Source of the DNA: Ardenticatenaceae bacterium
GTDB taxonomy: Bacteria; Chloroflexota; Anaerolineae; Promineifilales; Promineifilaceae
Reading direction: 5' to 3'
DNA: 64,000 nucleotides
NCBI GenBank assembly: GCA_030065875.1
Contig: JASJCR010000018.1
Coordinates: 84,803 to 148,802, forward strand
The translations under genes and the position numbers were made by a program. Below the pieces are notes generated by a model. It searched no databases. It worked only from the letters and a program-made list of their open reading frames with translations, and had not been told where the DNA came from. Below, one piece after another: positions 41,864-50,368 of the stretch; position 1 is the stretch's first letter, and each line of letters opens with the position of its first letter.

Positions 41864-43285
41864 TTATTCAAACCTCGTTATCGTAAGCAAATAAAACCGC
41901 TCCGTGGCCACAGGATTCATATTTCCCTCCAGCCAGCTTCTGGTTTCAACACGCGGTCCAGTCAGATCGCGCTGATCTTCGAGATACCAGATGGTTTCGT
42001 GAGCTGCGGCCGCTTCTTGCAGCGCTTCATCAATTGGGTTGCCCACGTCTGTGATGCGGAGCCCCTCATCGTTGTAATATCTAAAGACGATGTCATTATA
42101 TCCGGGCATGAGAATAAGCGTATCGGCTGGGTCCATGTGCTCCTCTAAAAAAGCGGCCGCGTCTCGCCACTCTGTTTTGGGAATCATGGTCACATTGATG
42201 ACGGTGGCCAAAAATGAAAGCAATATTAACGCTAAAGCCCACGGCCGCTGCCCCTTTACTCGATCAAATGACCAGGGAATCAGCCATCCGGTCACGAGCA
42301 GAAAAAACGGCCAAACGGCCGACAGCTGTCGTTTTAGCGAATAAGCTCGGGGAAAGAGGATGGCGATCAAGCTCAAAATGAATCCAAACGCCAATATCAT
42401 GACGACATTGGGTTGGGTCAAAAAGCCATACAGCTGTTTTCCATAGCGCCGCAAAAAATAATACAGCAGGATCACCGCGGCCGAGCTGGCGATCATAAAT
42501 ACAACCAGCCCGATATTGCGCACCTGTGAATAAGGGAGGCCAAACGCTTCGGAGATCGGCCCGGCCAGGTAAAACCGATCAGAGACGATTATCCGCATAA
42601 ATTGCTGCATGACCGGGGTTTGCAGCCAGGGTATAAAGAGAACCACGGCCGCCAGCCAACCCGCGATCCACCCGATCAAAACCTGCCATCCACTTCTTCC
42701 CTGTAGGTAAAGAGCGATCAATACCATAATTTGAATGGGAATGATCAGCACGGCGGCGTAGTGTAAATAAAGCGAAAGCGCTGTCGTTACGACAAATGAT
42801 ACCCATAGACCGGCCGCAAAAGCCGGCCTTTTTTCCCTCTGGGTCACCCAAAAAACCAGTAAAACAGCTCCTAACACGTGTAAAAAGGATAAAAAGGCAT
42901 AGGACCGCGCTTCCTGCGCATACCAAACCAGCAGCGGGGAAAGGGAGGTCAGCCAGGTCGCTGAAACAATTTGCCCGGCCGAAAAATTCAATTTTTTACC
43001 CAGAACAAAAATAAGGGGAATAACCAGGATGCTAAAAAAAACGCTTGGCAAACGGAGGCCAATTTCACTCTCACCCAGCCTCAGGACCCACCAGCGCATA
43101 AACTCATAATAAAGAGGGGGATGATAGGGTTCACCCTCCCCAATCGCAAATTGCCCGAGGGTTTTTTGCAGCCGCACCAGTAGAAGCGCTTCATCCAGCC
43201 ACAGGCTTTTGCTGCCCAGACGCCAGAGACGCACAGCGACACCCAGGGTTATGGTGAGTAGGAGGTGGGTTCTGAGGGAAAACAT
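41864..43285 (-). CDS. GT39/ArnT-like polyprenyl-phosphate-sugar glycosyltransferase
   Basis: A 473-residue GT-C membrane enzyme with about ten helices and a C-terminal extracytoplasmic domain. The first loop has the catalytic aspartate D31 in KSLWLDEALL, and HPPLYYEFMRWWVLRLGESEIGLRLPS follows (key parts HPPLYY and E-x-x-x-R-L-P-S), the hallmark of this group. Such enzymes move a sugar from polyprenyl phosphate to protein, lipid or glycan on the outer face. The GT2 at 5.8 kb of ALG5/DPM1 type could supply such a donor. The start abuts a heptad array. Confidence 0.9.
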   Translation of the reverse strand: MFSLRTHLLLTITLGVAVRLWRLGSKSLWLDEALLLVRLQKTLGQFAIGEGEPYHPPLYYEFMRWWVLRLGESEIGLRLPSVFFSILVIPLIFVLGKKLNFSAGQIVSATWLTSLSPLLVWYAQEARSYAFLSFLHVLGAVLLVFWVTQREKRPAFAAGLWVSFVVTTALSLYLHYAAVLIIPIQIMVLIALYLQGRSGWQVLIGWIAGWLAAVVLFIPWLQTPVMQQFMRIIVSDRFYLAGPISEAFGLPYSQVRNIGLVVFMIASSAAVILLYYFLRRYGKQLYGFLTQPNVVMILAFGFILSLIAILFPRAYSLKRQLSAVWPFFLLVTGWLIPWSFDRVKGQRPWALALILLSFLATVINVTMIPKTEWRDAAAFLEEHMDPADTLILMPGYNDIVFRYYNDEGLRITDVGNPIDEALQEAAAAHETIWYLEDQRDLTGPRVETRSWLEGNMNPVATERFYLLTITRFE

Positions 43286-43287
43286 GA

Positions 43288-43382
43288 GAAATTCGAGATA
43301 CGAGATGAGAAATACGAAATTGGAGATACGAAATACGAGATACGTTTACCAGATCCTATCTCGTATTTCATATTTCGTATTT
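43288..43382. repeat. ACGAGAT/ATCTCGT heptads as an inverted pair
   Basis: Left half with units TACGAGA, TACGAAA, TTGGAGA, TACGAAA, TACGAGA; right half CTCGTAT, TTCATAT, TTCGTAT. It fills the spacer between the GT39-like start and the mutS2 stop. Confidence 0.8.
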
Positions 43383-43384
43383 GG

Positions 43385-45766
43385 TCAGCTTTCTTCTTCC
43401 AACCTCGCCACCGTCACCCCAGCCCCACCTTCCCCATCTTTCCCTTCTTCCCAGGAGGTAACGGCTTTGTGTTTGGTGAGCGCTTTTCGCACCGCGTCGC
43501 GCAGCCGGCCGGTTCCCTTGCCGTGAATGATGCGCACCCAAGGCAGCCGGGAGAGCGCCGCCCCATCGAGGTATTTATCGAGTTTTTCGAGCCCTGATTC
43601 GACCCGTTCGCCGCGCAAGTCCAGCTCCATGTCGGTTTTCCCACCGGCTTTGGGGACGGAAATAGACTCTTCCTGCTGAACCGGCCGACCGCGAAACTCA
43701 AGCTCATCCAGACTGGCGCGCATGTGCAGCCGGCCAACGGCAATTTCCGCATCACCTTTGTTCAACGTTAAGATCTCACCCTTGGCGTTAATGGTCTTAA
43801 TAAACACCTCATCCCCAACCCGCAGCTTGCGCCGTTTTTGGGCCCTGCTTTCTTTGGGCATGACGGAATCAATAAGCGGGGTGTCGGTGACCGACGAGAG
43901 CGGCCGTTCTTCGATGATGTCTACTTCTTTATTTAACCGCTTGAGCAGACTGCGAGACTCAGCCCCTTTGAGCTGCTGGCGCACCTGGCGGATCTCGCGC
44001 CGAATCGCCGACAGCTCTTCTTCGACCTGGCCGCGGGCCTCCTGCAAGATCTTTTCACGCTCGTCTTCAATGTCTAACAGTCGTTTGCCCAGCTTTTCCC
44101 GCTCGCGTTCTGAGCGACGGCGGGCCAGCCGTGCGGCCGCCTCTTCGCTGGCGATTTTTTCACGCATGTCGTAAATCGACTCAAGCAGTTCTTCCGTTTC
44201 ACTGTTGCCGTGGCCGAGTTTGCCCATCGCCCCATCGATGATCGTCTCTTCTAACCCCAGCCGCCGGGCGATCGCCAGGGCGTTTGATTTTCCGGGAATT
44301 CCGATGGTCATCTCGAAAGTTGGAGAAAGCGTATCCAGGTCGAAGAGCAGCGAGGCATTGGTAGCCCCGGCGGTATGGGTGGCGTACGCTTTGAGTTCCG
44401 GATAGTGGGTTGCCGTAAAGACGGTCGCTCCTAAATCCCGCAGGTAGTCGATAATCGACATCGCCAGGGCTGCCCCTTCGGCCGGGTCGGTGCCGGACCC
44501 CAACTCATCAAGGAGCACCAGCGATCGATCGTCAGCTCGCTCCAGGATATGGATAATGTTGGACATGTGGGCCGAAAAGGTTGACAAATTTTGCTCAATC
44601 GACTGTTCATCCCCAATGTCGGCCAAAACGTTGTCAAAAAAAGAGAGGCGGGCTTCACGGCACGGTAACCGAAGACCGGATTGAGCCATCATCACCATTA
44701 GCCCCAGCGTCTTGAGACTGACCGTCTTCCCGCCGGTATTGGGTCCGGTTATCAGGACGAGGAACACATCTTCAGGCACGGTCAGATCGGTGGGGATGAC
44801 CGTTTCCGGCTCCAGCAGCGGATGACGGGCCCCTTTGAACCACAGGGTAGACCCCGGGTGCGGATTTCCAACCGGCATCGATTTCCAATCAATAAATACC
44901 GGGGCGATCCCCCGGATCACGCCCGCGTATTTTGCTTTGGCCAGGATTAGATCGATTTCAGCCAGCCGATCTACAACCCGGATGATCTCATCCGACAGGT
45001 CGGCAACCATTTGAGAAAGCTCCTGCAGCAGCCGCTGAATTTCTCGATCCTCATCGATTTGCAGCTCGCGATAGGTGTTGTTTAACTCAACGGTGGCCAT
45101 CGGCTCGACCCAAAAGGTGGCCCCACTGCCGCTGGTATCGTGAACGATGCCGCGCACATTTCCCTTTGATTCTGCCCGTACGGGGACAACGTAACGGCCG
45201 TTGCGCTGGCTGATAATCGCCTCTTGTAAATAAACCCCGTGGCTGTTGAGCACGCCGCGCAGTTTGTCTTGAATGCGGCCGTGGGTCACCCTGAGCTGAC
45301 GGCGAATATCGGCCAGCTTCGTACTGGCGCTGTCAAGCACTTCACCGCGCTCGTCGAGCGTCCGGCCGACGGCGGCCACCACACCGGGACACTCTTCGAT
45401 TAATTCGGCAATCGCCTGCAGGTGAGGAACGCGTTCTTTGGCTCGCTCCAGCTTACGCCGCAGTTCGCGGGCGGCCACGATGGTATCGCGCACCTGCAGC
45501 AAATCTTCCGGCAGCAGAGTGATGCCTCGCGTTGCCCGGTCGGCCGCCGGCCGAACATCCCGCGCCCCACCGATGGTGATGTCACTGCTGCTTTCAAATA
45601 GTAAGACCGCTTCGGTGACCTCCGCCTGCCAGCGGATCGCTTCCCGCTCATCGGTTGTGGGCATTAAGTGTAGGGCCAGCGCTTCACTGGCGCTAAAGTT
45701 TGTGTATTCGGCCAGCCGCTTCTTGACTTTATCAAATTCGAGAATTTGGCTAGATTTTAAATCCAT
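43385..45766 (-). CDS. mutS2: Endonuclease MutS2
   Basis: A 793-residue MutS-family ATPase with a C-terminal Smr nuclease domain. The core has the Walker A GPNTGGKTVSL (341-351), LSTFSAHMSNI, LLDELGSGTDPAEGAAL and the helix pair TATHYPELKAYA. A long coiled coil (about 525-620) leads to the Smr domain, LDLRGERVESGLEKLDKYL with H-G-K-G in IIHGKGTGRLR. MutS2 limits recombination and, in some species, acts on stalled ribosomes. Unlike MutS1 it has no mismatch-recognition domain. Length and motifs are normal. Confidence 0.97.
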   Translation of the reverse strand: MDLKSSQILEFDKVKKRLAEYTNFSASEALALHLMPTTDEREAIRWQAEVTEAVLLFESSSDITIGGARDVRPAADRATRGITLLPEDLLQVRDTIVAARELRRKLERAKERVPHLQAIAELIEECPGVVAAVGRTLDERGEVLDSASTKLADIRRQLRVTHGRIQDKLRGVLNSHGVYLQEAIISQRNGRYVVPVRAESKGNVRGIVHDTSGSGATFWVEPMATVELNNTYRELQIDEDREIQRLLQELSQMVADLSDEIIRVVDRLAEIDLILAKAKYAGVIRGIAPVFIDWKSMPVGNPHPGSTLWFKGARHPLLEPETVIPTDLTVPEDVFLVLITGPNTGGKTVSLKTLGLMVMMAQSGLRLPCREARLSFFDNVLADIGDEQSIEQNLSTFSAHMSNIIHILERADDRSLVLLDELGSGTDPAEGAALAMSIIDYLRDLGATVFTATHYPELKAYATHTAGATNASLLFDLDTLSPTFEMTIGIPGKSNALAIARRLGLEETIIDGAMGKLGHGNSETEELLESIYDMREKIASEEAAARLARRRSEREREKLGKRLLDIEDEREKILQEARGQVEEELSAIRREIRQVRQQLKGAESRSLLKRLNKEVDIIEERPLSSVTDTPLIDSVMPKESRAQKRRKLRVGDEVFIKTINAKGEILTLNKGDAEIAVGRLHMRASLDELEFRGRPVQQEESISVPKAGGKTDMELDLRGERVESGLEKLDKYLDGAALSRLPWVRIIHGKGTGRLRDAVRKALTKHKAVTSWEEGKDGEGGAGVTVARLEEES

Positions 45767-46241
45767 GATGTTTAGGCCGCTTTCATTAGAAGGGTCTAAC
45801 GAAAACGGCAGAATAGGAAAACAGTTACTACAAATAAAGTGCGAAGGCAGTATAATTTACGATGCTTTTTAAAACCCCATACCGTTTTGCTTAATAAAAT
45901 TTGGGGTATTCACCTTAACGACCCGCCATCAATAGGCATCAACGACGGCAAAAATGTTCAATTTTGGCCAGGTCACCAGCCAGCACACCAGGTTTTTTTG
46001 ACAGTTGCTACCCTCAAAAAATTTAGGCAGCACTGCGCTGTCGTGGTATTGATGCCAAACCTTTGACGGTTGAGCCTTTCACAACCACACGATGCCATTA
46101 AGATCATGTACACGAAATAAAGGGGTAGAGCTAATTGGTGGCGAAAGGGGTTAACTTTTGGGTGTTCATACGGTAATTATGCCAGTTTCGCCCCCGCATT
46201 CAAAATTTTGCGTGCGAGGGCGCTTGTGGAGGAAACGAAAC
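45767..46241. other. 475-bp spacer with no recognised gene
   Basis: The DNA is AT-richer near mutS2 and contains a few T-runs, for example CCAGGTTTTTTTG around 45985. I see no convincing promoter pair, heptad array or conserved repeat. It ends with TGGAGGAAACG, the ribosome-binding site of the next gene. Confidence 0.5.
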
Positions 46242-47330
46242 ATGAAAAAATTATTCGCGGTAATTCTTTTTTCGGCTCTTTTATTGACAACCTGGGTTTC
46301 CGTTTTTACCTCGCCGGGGCGGGCCGCGTCTGAGGCGGTAACGGGCGATTTTTTCACCGCATATGATATTCCGGTATCCGGAGGAAATCCGCAAAATATT
46401 GTGGCCTCAGGAGCAGGGCAGGTGTGGTTTACTTTGCCGGATATTTCGGCCGTAGGCTCGCTTGTGGTTACCAGCACCACTGACTTTAATTTTGAGATTA
46501 TCTCCGCAACCCCGAATGGAGATCCATTTGATTTGGTTTATGACGCCGGCTTAGGGGCGATTTGGTTTACCGAGAAATCAGCTAACACGATCGGCCGGTT
46601 GGACATCGCCACCAAAAATGTGACGACCTATACCATCCCTACCTCTGCCAGCGAACCCACCGGCATAGACATCGCCCCCGACGGCACGATCTGGTATGTG
46701 ACCTTTGCCGGTAATCAAATCAGTCAATTTGTGCCGGGTTCGACGACCTTTAACGAATTTTTGTACACAACGGCCGGTGCTGAATTTGAAGACGTGGCCG
46801 TCTCAGGAAATGACAGCATTTGGGCCAGTTCTCCAGCTCTAGACCGCCTGGTCAAGCTGCGCCCCACAATTAGCCAATTTACGATTGCTCCGGTCAACGA
46901 TATTTTACAGCCTTCATGGCCGCCGCAAAATATCGATATGGGCTCGGCCGATCAACCATGGGTGGCCGCACCGACCAAAAATTTTGTTGGATTTCTTTCT
47001 CCTGGCACCTTAAGCAACTGGTTCTGGTACGCTTTGCCCGGCCCGGCAACAGATGACCCGACGGCGCTGGTTTATACAACTTCAGGGGGGAATCGGGTGG
47101 TTTGGTATGTCAAAACCGCGGCCGGCAAGGTTGGCCAGCTGACCACCACGAGTGGGGGATCAAAACTCTTTCTGACGGAATTTCTACTGGATGCAAATGC
47201 TTCTCCCACCGGAATCACCGCTGACAGTGCGCAACACATATGGATTACTGCACCCGGCACAAATCAAATTATTGAATGGAGACCTCCATACTACAACTCC
47301 GTTTTTCTACCAACCATTATCAAAGAGTAA
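46242..47330 (+). CDS. Secreted beta-propeller protein, virginiamycin B lyase-like
   Basis: A 362-residue protein with a signal peptide (1-28, cleaved after GRAAS-type alanines). The rest is repeated blades with the pattern IWFTE/IWYVT: GAIWFTEKSANTIGRLD, GTIWYVTFAGNQISQF, HIWITAPGTNQIIEW. This is the Vgb/SMP-30-like NHL fold. I do not see the full histidine set of true streptogramin lyase, so enzymatic function is doubtful. It ends YYNSVFLPTIIKE: the V-F-L-P motif recurs in the next two proteins. GGAGG ten bases before the ATG fixes the start. Confidence 0.82.
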   Translation: MKKLFAVILFSALLLTTWVSVFTSPGRAASEAVTGDFFTAYDIPVSGGNPQNIVASGAGQVWFTLPDISAVGSLVVTSTTDFNFEIISATPNGDPFDLVYDAGLGAIWFTEKSANTIGRLDIATKNVTTYTIPTSASEPTGIDIAPDGTIWYVTFAGNQISQFVPGSTTFNEFLYTTAGAEFEDVAVSGNDSIWASSPALDRLVKLRPTISQFTIAPVNDILQPSWPPQNIDMGSADQPWVAAPTKNFVGFLSPGTLSNWFWYALPGPATDDPTALVYTTSGGNRVVWYVKTAAGKVGQLTTTSGGSKLFLTEFLLDANASPTGITADSAQHIWITAPGTNQIIEWRPPYYNSVFLPTIIKE

Positions 47331-47408
47331 TGGAGTCACGCAATTTTTTTGAGCCATCTCCCATCGAGTGATCGACTTTTCGTTGAGATGAGCGAATTGA
47401 GGAATAAA

Positions 47409-48878
47409 ATGTCGTTTTTTTCAAAGATCCAACACACCAAGTTTTTCATTTTCTTATTTGGGGCTTTTTTGCTGCTGTTTGTCTCATATTTGGGATATCG
47501 GTCGGGTGATCGTGTAGAGGCGAGTCAATCTGCTCCCTCACAAGTGTTTTTGCCGCTCACTATTTATCGGTATGACCCAACCCTTCCGCCGCCTGTCTTC
47601 GGGGTACAGATGTATAACGATACGTCAACAAGCAGCCCTTATCATCCATACTTGTTGCAAACCAGGGCTACATGGCTGCGCTCTAATGTGATTTGGGATT
47701 TAGCCGAGCCGGCCAATACGACTCCGGATAATTACAATTGGGCCTCAGCTGACCGCTCTCTATCAGCTGCACGTATTGATACGGGTGGATTAAATATGAT
47801 CGCCACCGTTGCCGGAAATCCAGCTTGGGCGGCTACTCATAAAGAAGGTGTCATTGACAAAGTTAGCTACAGCGAGTTAGCTCAATTTGTGGGGGCCCTT
47901 GTCGAACGTTATGATGGTGATGGTTTGGATGATGCTCCGGGGAATCCGGTTGTTGAATATTGGGAGATCTATAATGAGCCGGATCGTGCCGGTGATACCG
48001 CGTCTCCCGCCTGGGGAGATGATGGCGATAAATACGCGGCCATGCTGCAGGTCGTGTATCCGGCTGTTAAGGCTGCAAATCCGAATGCTCAAGTCGTAAT
48101 GGGTGGGATTGCTTACGATGCCTTTGAAGATCAGGGCGGGAGTTTTGTGCGCTCATTTATGGATGATGTCCTTGCTGCCGGAGGCGGAAACTATTTTGAC
48201 GTGATGAATTTTCACGCCTACCCGGCATTTAACTTGAATTGGGTGCCCACTGAAGGTGATGGTCCAGGACTTTACGAAAAAACGTTGGCTATTCGCAGTA
48301 AGCTGCAATCCTATGGTTTTAACAAGCCAATTGTGGTGACTGAAGCTGGATGGCACAGCAGTGATCACCCAACGGTTCCAGGAAGCCAGGAGATTCAAGC
48401 CCGTTATGTAACAGAGCTGTTTACGCAGGCGATGGCGGCCGATCTGGATGTCATGATCTGGTGGATGTTGTTTGATCCAGGTGGAGGTTATCCCTTTGAT
48501 AATGGCCTTGTCACCAACGCCGACTCAACAATTACCACAAAGGCGTCTTTTACCGCTTTTCAGGTGGGGGTCGATTTTTTGAGCACCTCTCGTTTTGAGG
48601 CTGTTTTGAAAGGACCGGCACTTGGAACCCCGGCAACAGATGTTGTGGCTTATCAGTTTGACGATAAAACATTAAACCGCAAGGTGTATGTGGCCTGGGT
48701 AAATCCGGTCGTTACCGGTCAAGAATACTTGATCCAGATCAATGGATCACAGGCAACGGTTTATAATATTTATGGTCAAAAATTACAGACCGTACAGGAT
48801 GGGAGTGACGGTGTTTTGGATGGAAAAGTATCTATTGTTGCTGAAGAACAACCGAGGTACATTGAGGTTCCAAAATGA
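47409..48878 (+). CDS. Secreted clan-A glycoside hydrolase (GH39/PslG-like)
   Basis: A 489-residue secreted or membrane-anchored (beta/alpha)8 hydrolase. N-terminal helix 11-30, then VFLPLTIYR at 46-54, catalytic domain from about 62. The acid/base is E190 in EIYNEPD, the nucleophile E312 in VVTEAGWHSS, both with the correct surroundings; NFHAYP and MIWWML are also typical. PslG-type enzymes trim an exopolysaccharide being exported. The ATG at 47409 follows GAGGAATAAA; two earlier starts are less well placed. It overlaps the next gene by four bases. Confidence 0.85.
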   Translation: MSFFSKIQHTKFFIFLFGAFLLLFVSYLGYRSGDRVEASQSAPSQVFLPLTIYRYDPTLPPPVFGVQMYNDTSTSSPYHPYLLQTRATWLRSNVIWDLAEPANTTPDNYNWASADRSLSAARIDTGGLNMIATVAGNPAWAATHKEGVIDKVSYSELAQFVGALVERYDGDGLDDAPGNPVVEYWEIYNEPDRAGDTASPAWGDDGDKYAAMLQVVYPAVKAANPNAQVVMGGIAYDAFEDQGGSFVRSFMDDVLAAGGGNYFDVMNFHAYPAFNLNWVPTEGDGPGLYEKTLAIRSKLQSYGFNKPIVVTEAGWHSSDHPTVPGSQEIQARYVTELFTQAMAADLDVMIWWMLFDPGGGYPFDNGLVTNADSTITTKASFTAFQVGVDFLSTSRFEAVLKGPALGTPATDVVAYQFDDKTLNRKVYVAWVNPVVTGQEYLIQINGSQATVYNIYGQKLQTVQDGSDGVLDGKVSIVAEEQPRYIEVPK

Positions 48879-50287
48879 CGCACCGAAATCGATTTTTTAT
48901 AATTTCGTTTGCGGTGGTGATTTCATTTGCAATCGTGAGGGGGATTGTCTCATTCAAACCCGCCACCTCAACTGTAGAAGCCAATTTACATGCCGCTTCA
49001 CCGGTATATTTGCCGGTGATATCGTATCAAACCGATTTGTTGTGCCGTTACGGGGTTAACGGCGGCACCGGAGTAGATTTCCCATCACTTGGGATAGGTT
49101 GGTATATCGATTACACCGCCTCCGACACTCCCGTGAGGCCTCAAGGGACCGAATATTTTCCCGTCATTCGCCTGGTTCAAACCAGCCCAACTACCTATGA
49201 TTATTCGCCCAAAGGGCAATCATTATTGGATGCTATTGCCGGTAATCCCAAGGCGCATTGGCTGATTGGCAACGAGCCGGACCGTCGTGGTTTTCAAGAT
49301 GATATCGAACCGCAGCTGTATGCCGAAGCTTATCACGAGCTGTATAACCTGATTAAGGCTAACGATCCCGAAGCCCAGATCATTGCCGGAACTATTGTGC
49401 AGCCCACACCCGTGCGGCTCAAATATCTCGATTTGGTGCTCAGCAGCTACCAGCAAAATTACAGTCAGGCCATGCCGGTTGATGGCTGGAGTATTCACAA
49501 TTTTATCTTGAATGAAGTAAGCTGTGAATATGATCCTGGCAACTGTTGGGGAGCCGGTATCCCCCCCGGTATAGATGACGATTTTGGGGAAGTATTGACC
49601 ATCCAGCAAAACGACAGCATTGAGCTGTTTGAAGAGCGTATTGTCCGCTTCCGGCAGTGGATGAAGGATAACGGGTATGGCGGTGATCCCCTTTACCTAA
49701 CGGAATATGGGGTGTTGATGCCTCAGGATTTTGGTTTTGATTTTGCCAGGGTGAACGCTTTTATGAGTGCTTCGTTTGATTACATGTCAACCGCCGTGGA
49801 CCCACAACTCGGTGATCCTAATGATGAATATCGACTGGTGCAGCGCTGGGCGTGGTATAGCACAACGGATACTTCGTTTAATGGATGGTTGTTTGATGGG
49901 GCGACTAATACCACCACACCTTATGGGGATAATTATAAAAACTACACATCCGCCATCACGCGAGAGGTCGATTTTTATCCTTCATCCATTTCATTAACGG
50001 CTGTTGATGCTGATACTTATACAGTGACGGCAACAATTGCAAACAGCGGCAATCGGCTTGACGCCATCTCAGGATATGCAACCGTATTTATTGATGATGG
50101 GGTGGATGAAATTCAAATTGGTGAAACAGAACTCGTTTCTTTGCCAGGCTGCGGCTCAAATCAGCAAATTTCAGCCGAATGGGATGGTGTTTCACCGGGC
50201 TCTTACACGGTGATTGTTCGGGTAAATGGAAATTTTGATGCGGATCTTTCAAATGATGAATTGTTAGAGAATGTAACAATTCCATAA
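48875..50287 (+). CDS. Secreted glycosidase-like protein with C-terminal CARDB-like domain
   Basis: A 470-residue secreted protein. The signal anchor is 7-25, followed by SPVYLPVISYQ (42-52). The barrel-like domain (about 55-360) has E134 in WLIGNEPDRRG and E277 in LYLTEYGVLMP, the positions of acid/base and nucleophile in clan A. A beta-sandwich domain with ITATIANSGNRLDAISG-like text (read TVTATIANSGNRLDA) and VSLPGCGSNQQISAEW ends the protein, resembling CARDB adhesion domains. It is translationally coupled to the GH39-like gene (ATGA) and probably acts on the same glycan. Assignment to a numbered GH family is not possible by eye. Confidence 0.78.
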   Translation: MTHRNRFFIISFAVVISFAIVRGIVSFKPATSTVEANLHAASPVYLPVISYQTDLLCRYGVNGGTGVDFPSLGIGWYIDYTASDTPVRPQGTEYFPVIRLVQTSPTTYDYSPKGQSLLDAIAGNPKAHWLIGNEPDRRGFQDDIEPQLYAEAYHELYNLIKANDPEAQIIAGTIVQPTPVRLKYLDLVLSSYQQNYSQAMPVDGWSIHNFILNEVSCEYDPGNCWGAGIPPGIDDDFGEVLTIQQNDSIELFEERIVRFRQWMKDNGYGGDPLYLTEYGVLMPQDFGFDFARVNAFMSASFDYMSTAVDPQLGDPNDEYRLVQRWAWYSTTDTSFNGWLFDGATNTTTPYGDNYKNYTSAITREVDFYPSSISLTAVDADTYTVTATIANSGNRLDAISGYATVFIDDGVDEIQIGETELVSLPGCGSNQQISAEWDGVSPGSYTVIVRVNGNFDADLSNDELLENVTIP

Positions 50288-50311
50288 ATATCAAAAACGA
50301 CAGTTCGTTAA

Positions 50312-50352
50312 TAAAAGCCTTTGACGGCGTTTAGTTGTCAGGGGTTTTTTTT
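50312..50352 (+). terminator. Intrinsic terminator after the glycosidase pair
   Basis: CCTTTGAC (50317-50324) pairs with GTCAGGGG (50336-50343), two G-U, followed by eight T (50345-50352). The 3' arm contains TTGTCA, the likely -35 of the next gene. Confidence 0.8.
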
Positions 50353-50362
50353 CGTCTACGAT
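50334..50362 (+). promoter_or_regulatory. Promoter overlapping the terminator, leaderless start
   Basis: TTGTCA (50334-50339) and TACGAT (50357-50362) have a 17-base spacer, and the ATG at 50369 begins six bases after the -10. Confidence 0.6.
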
Positions 50363-50368
50363 TGTGCC

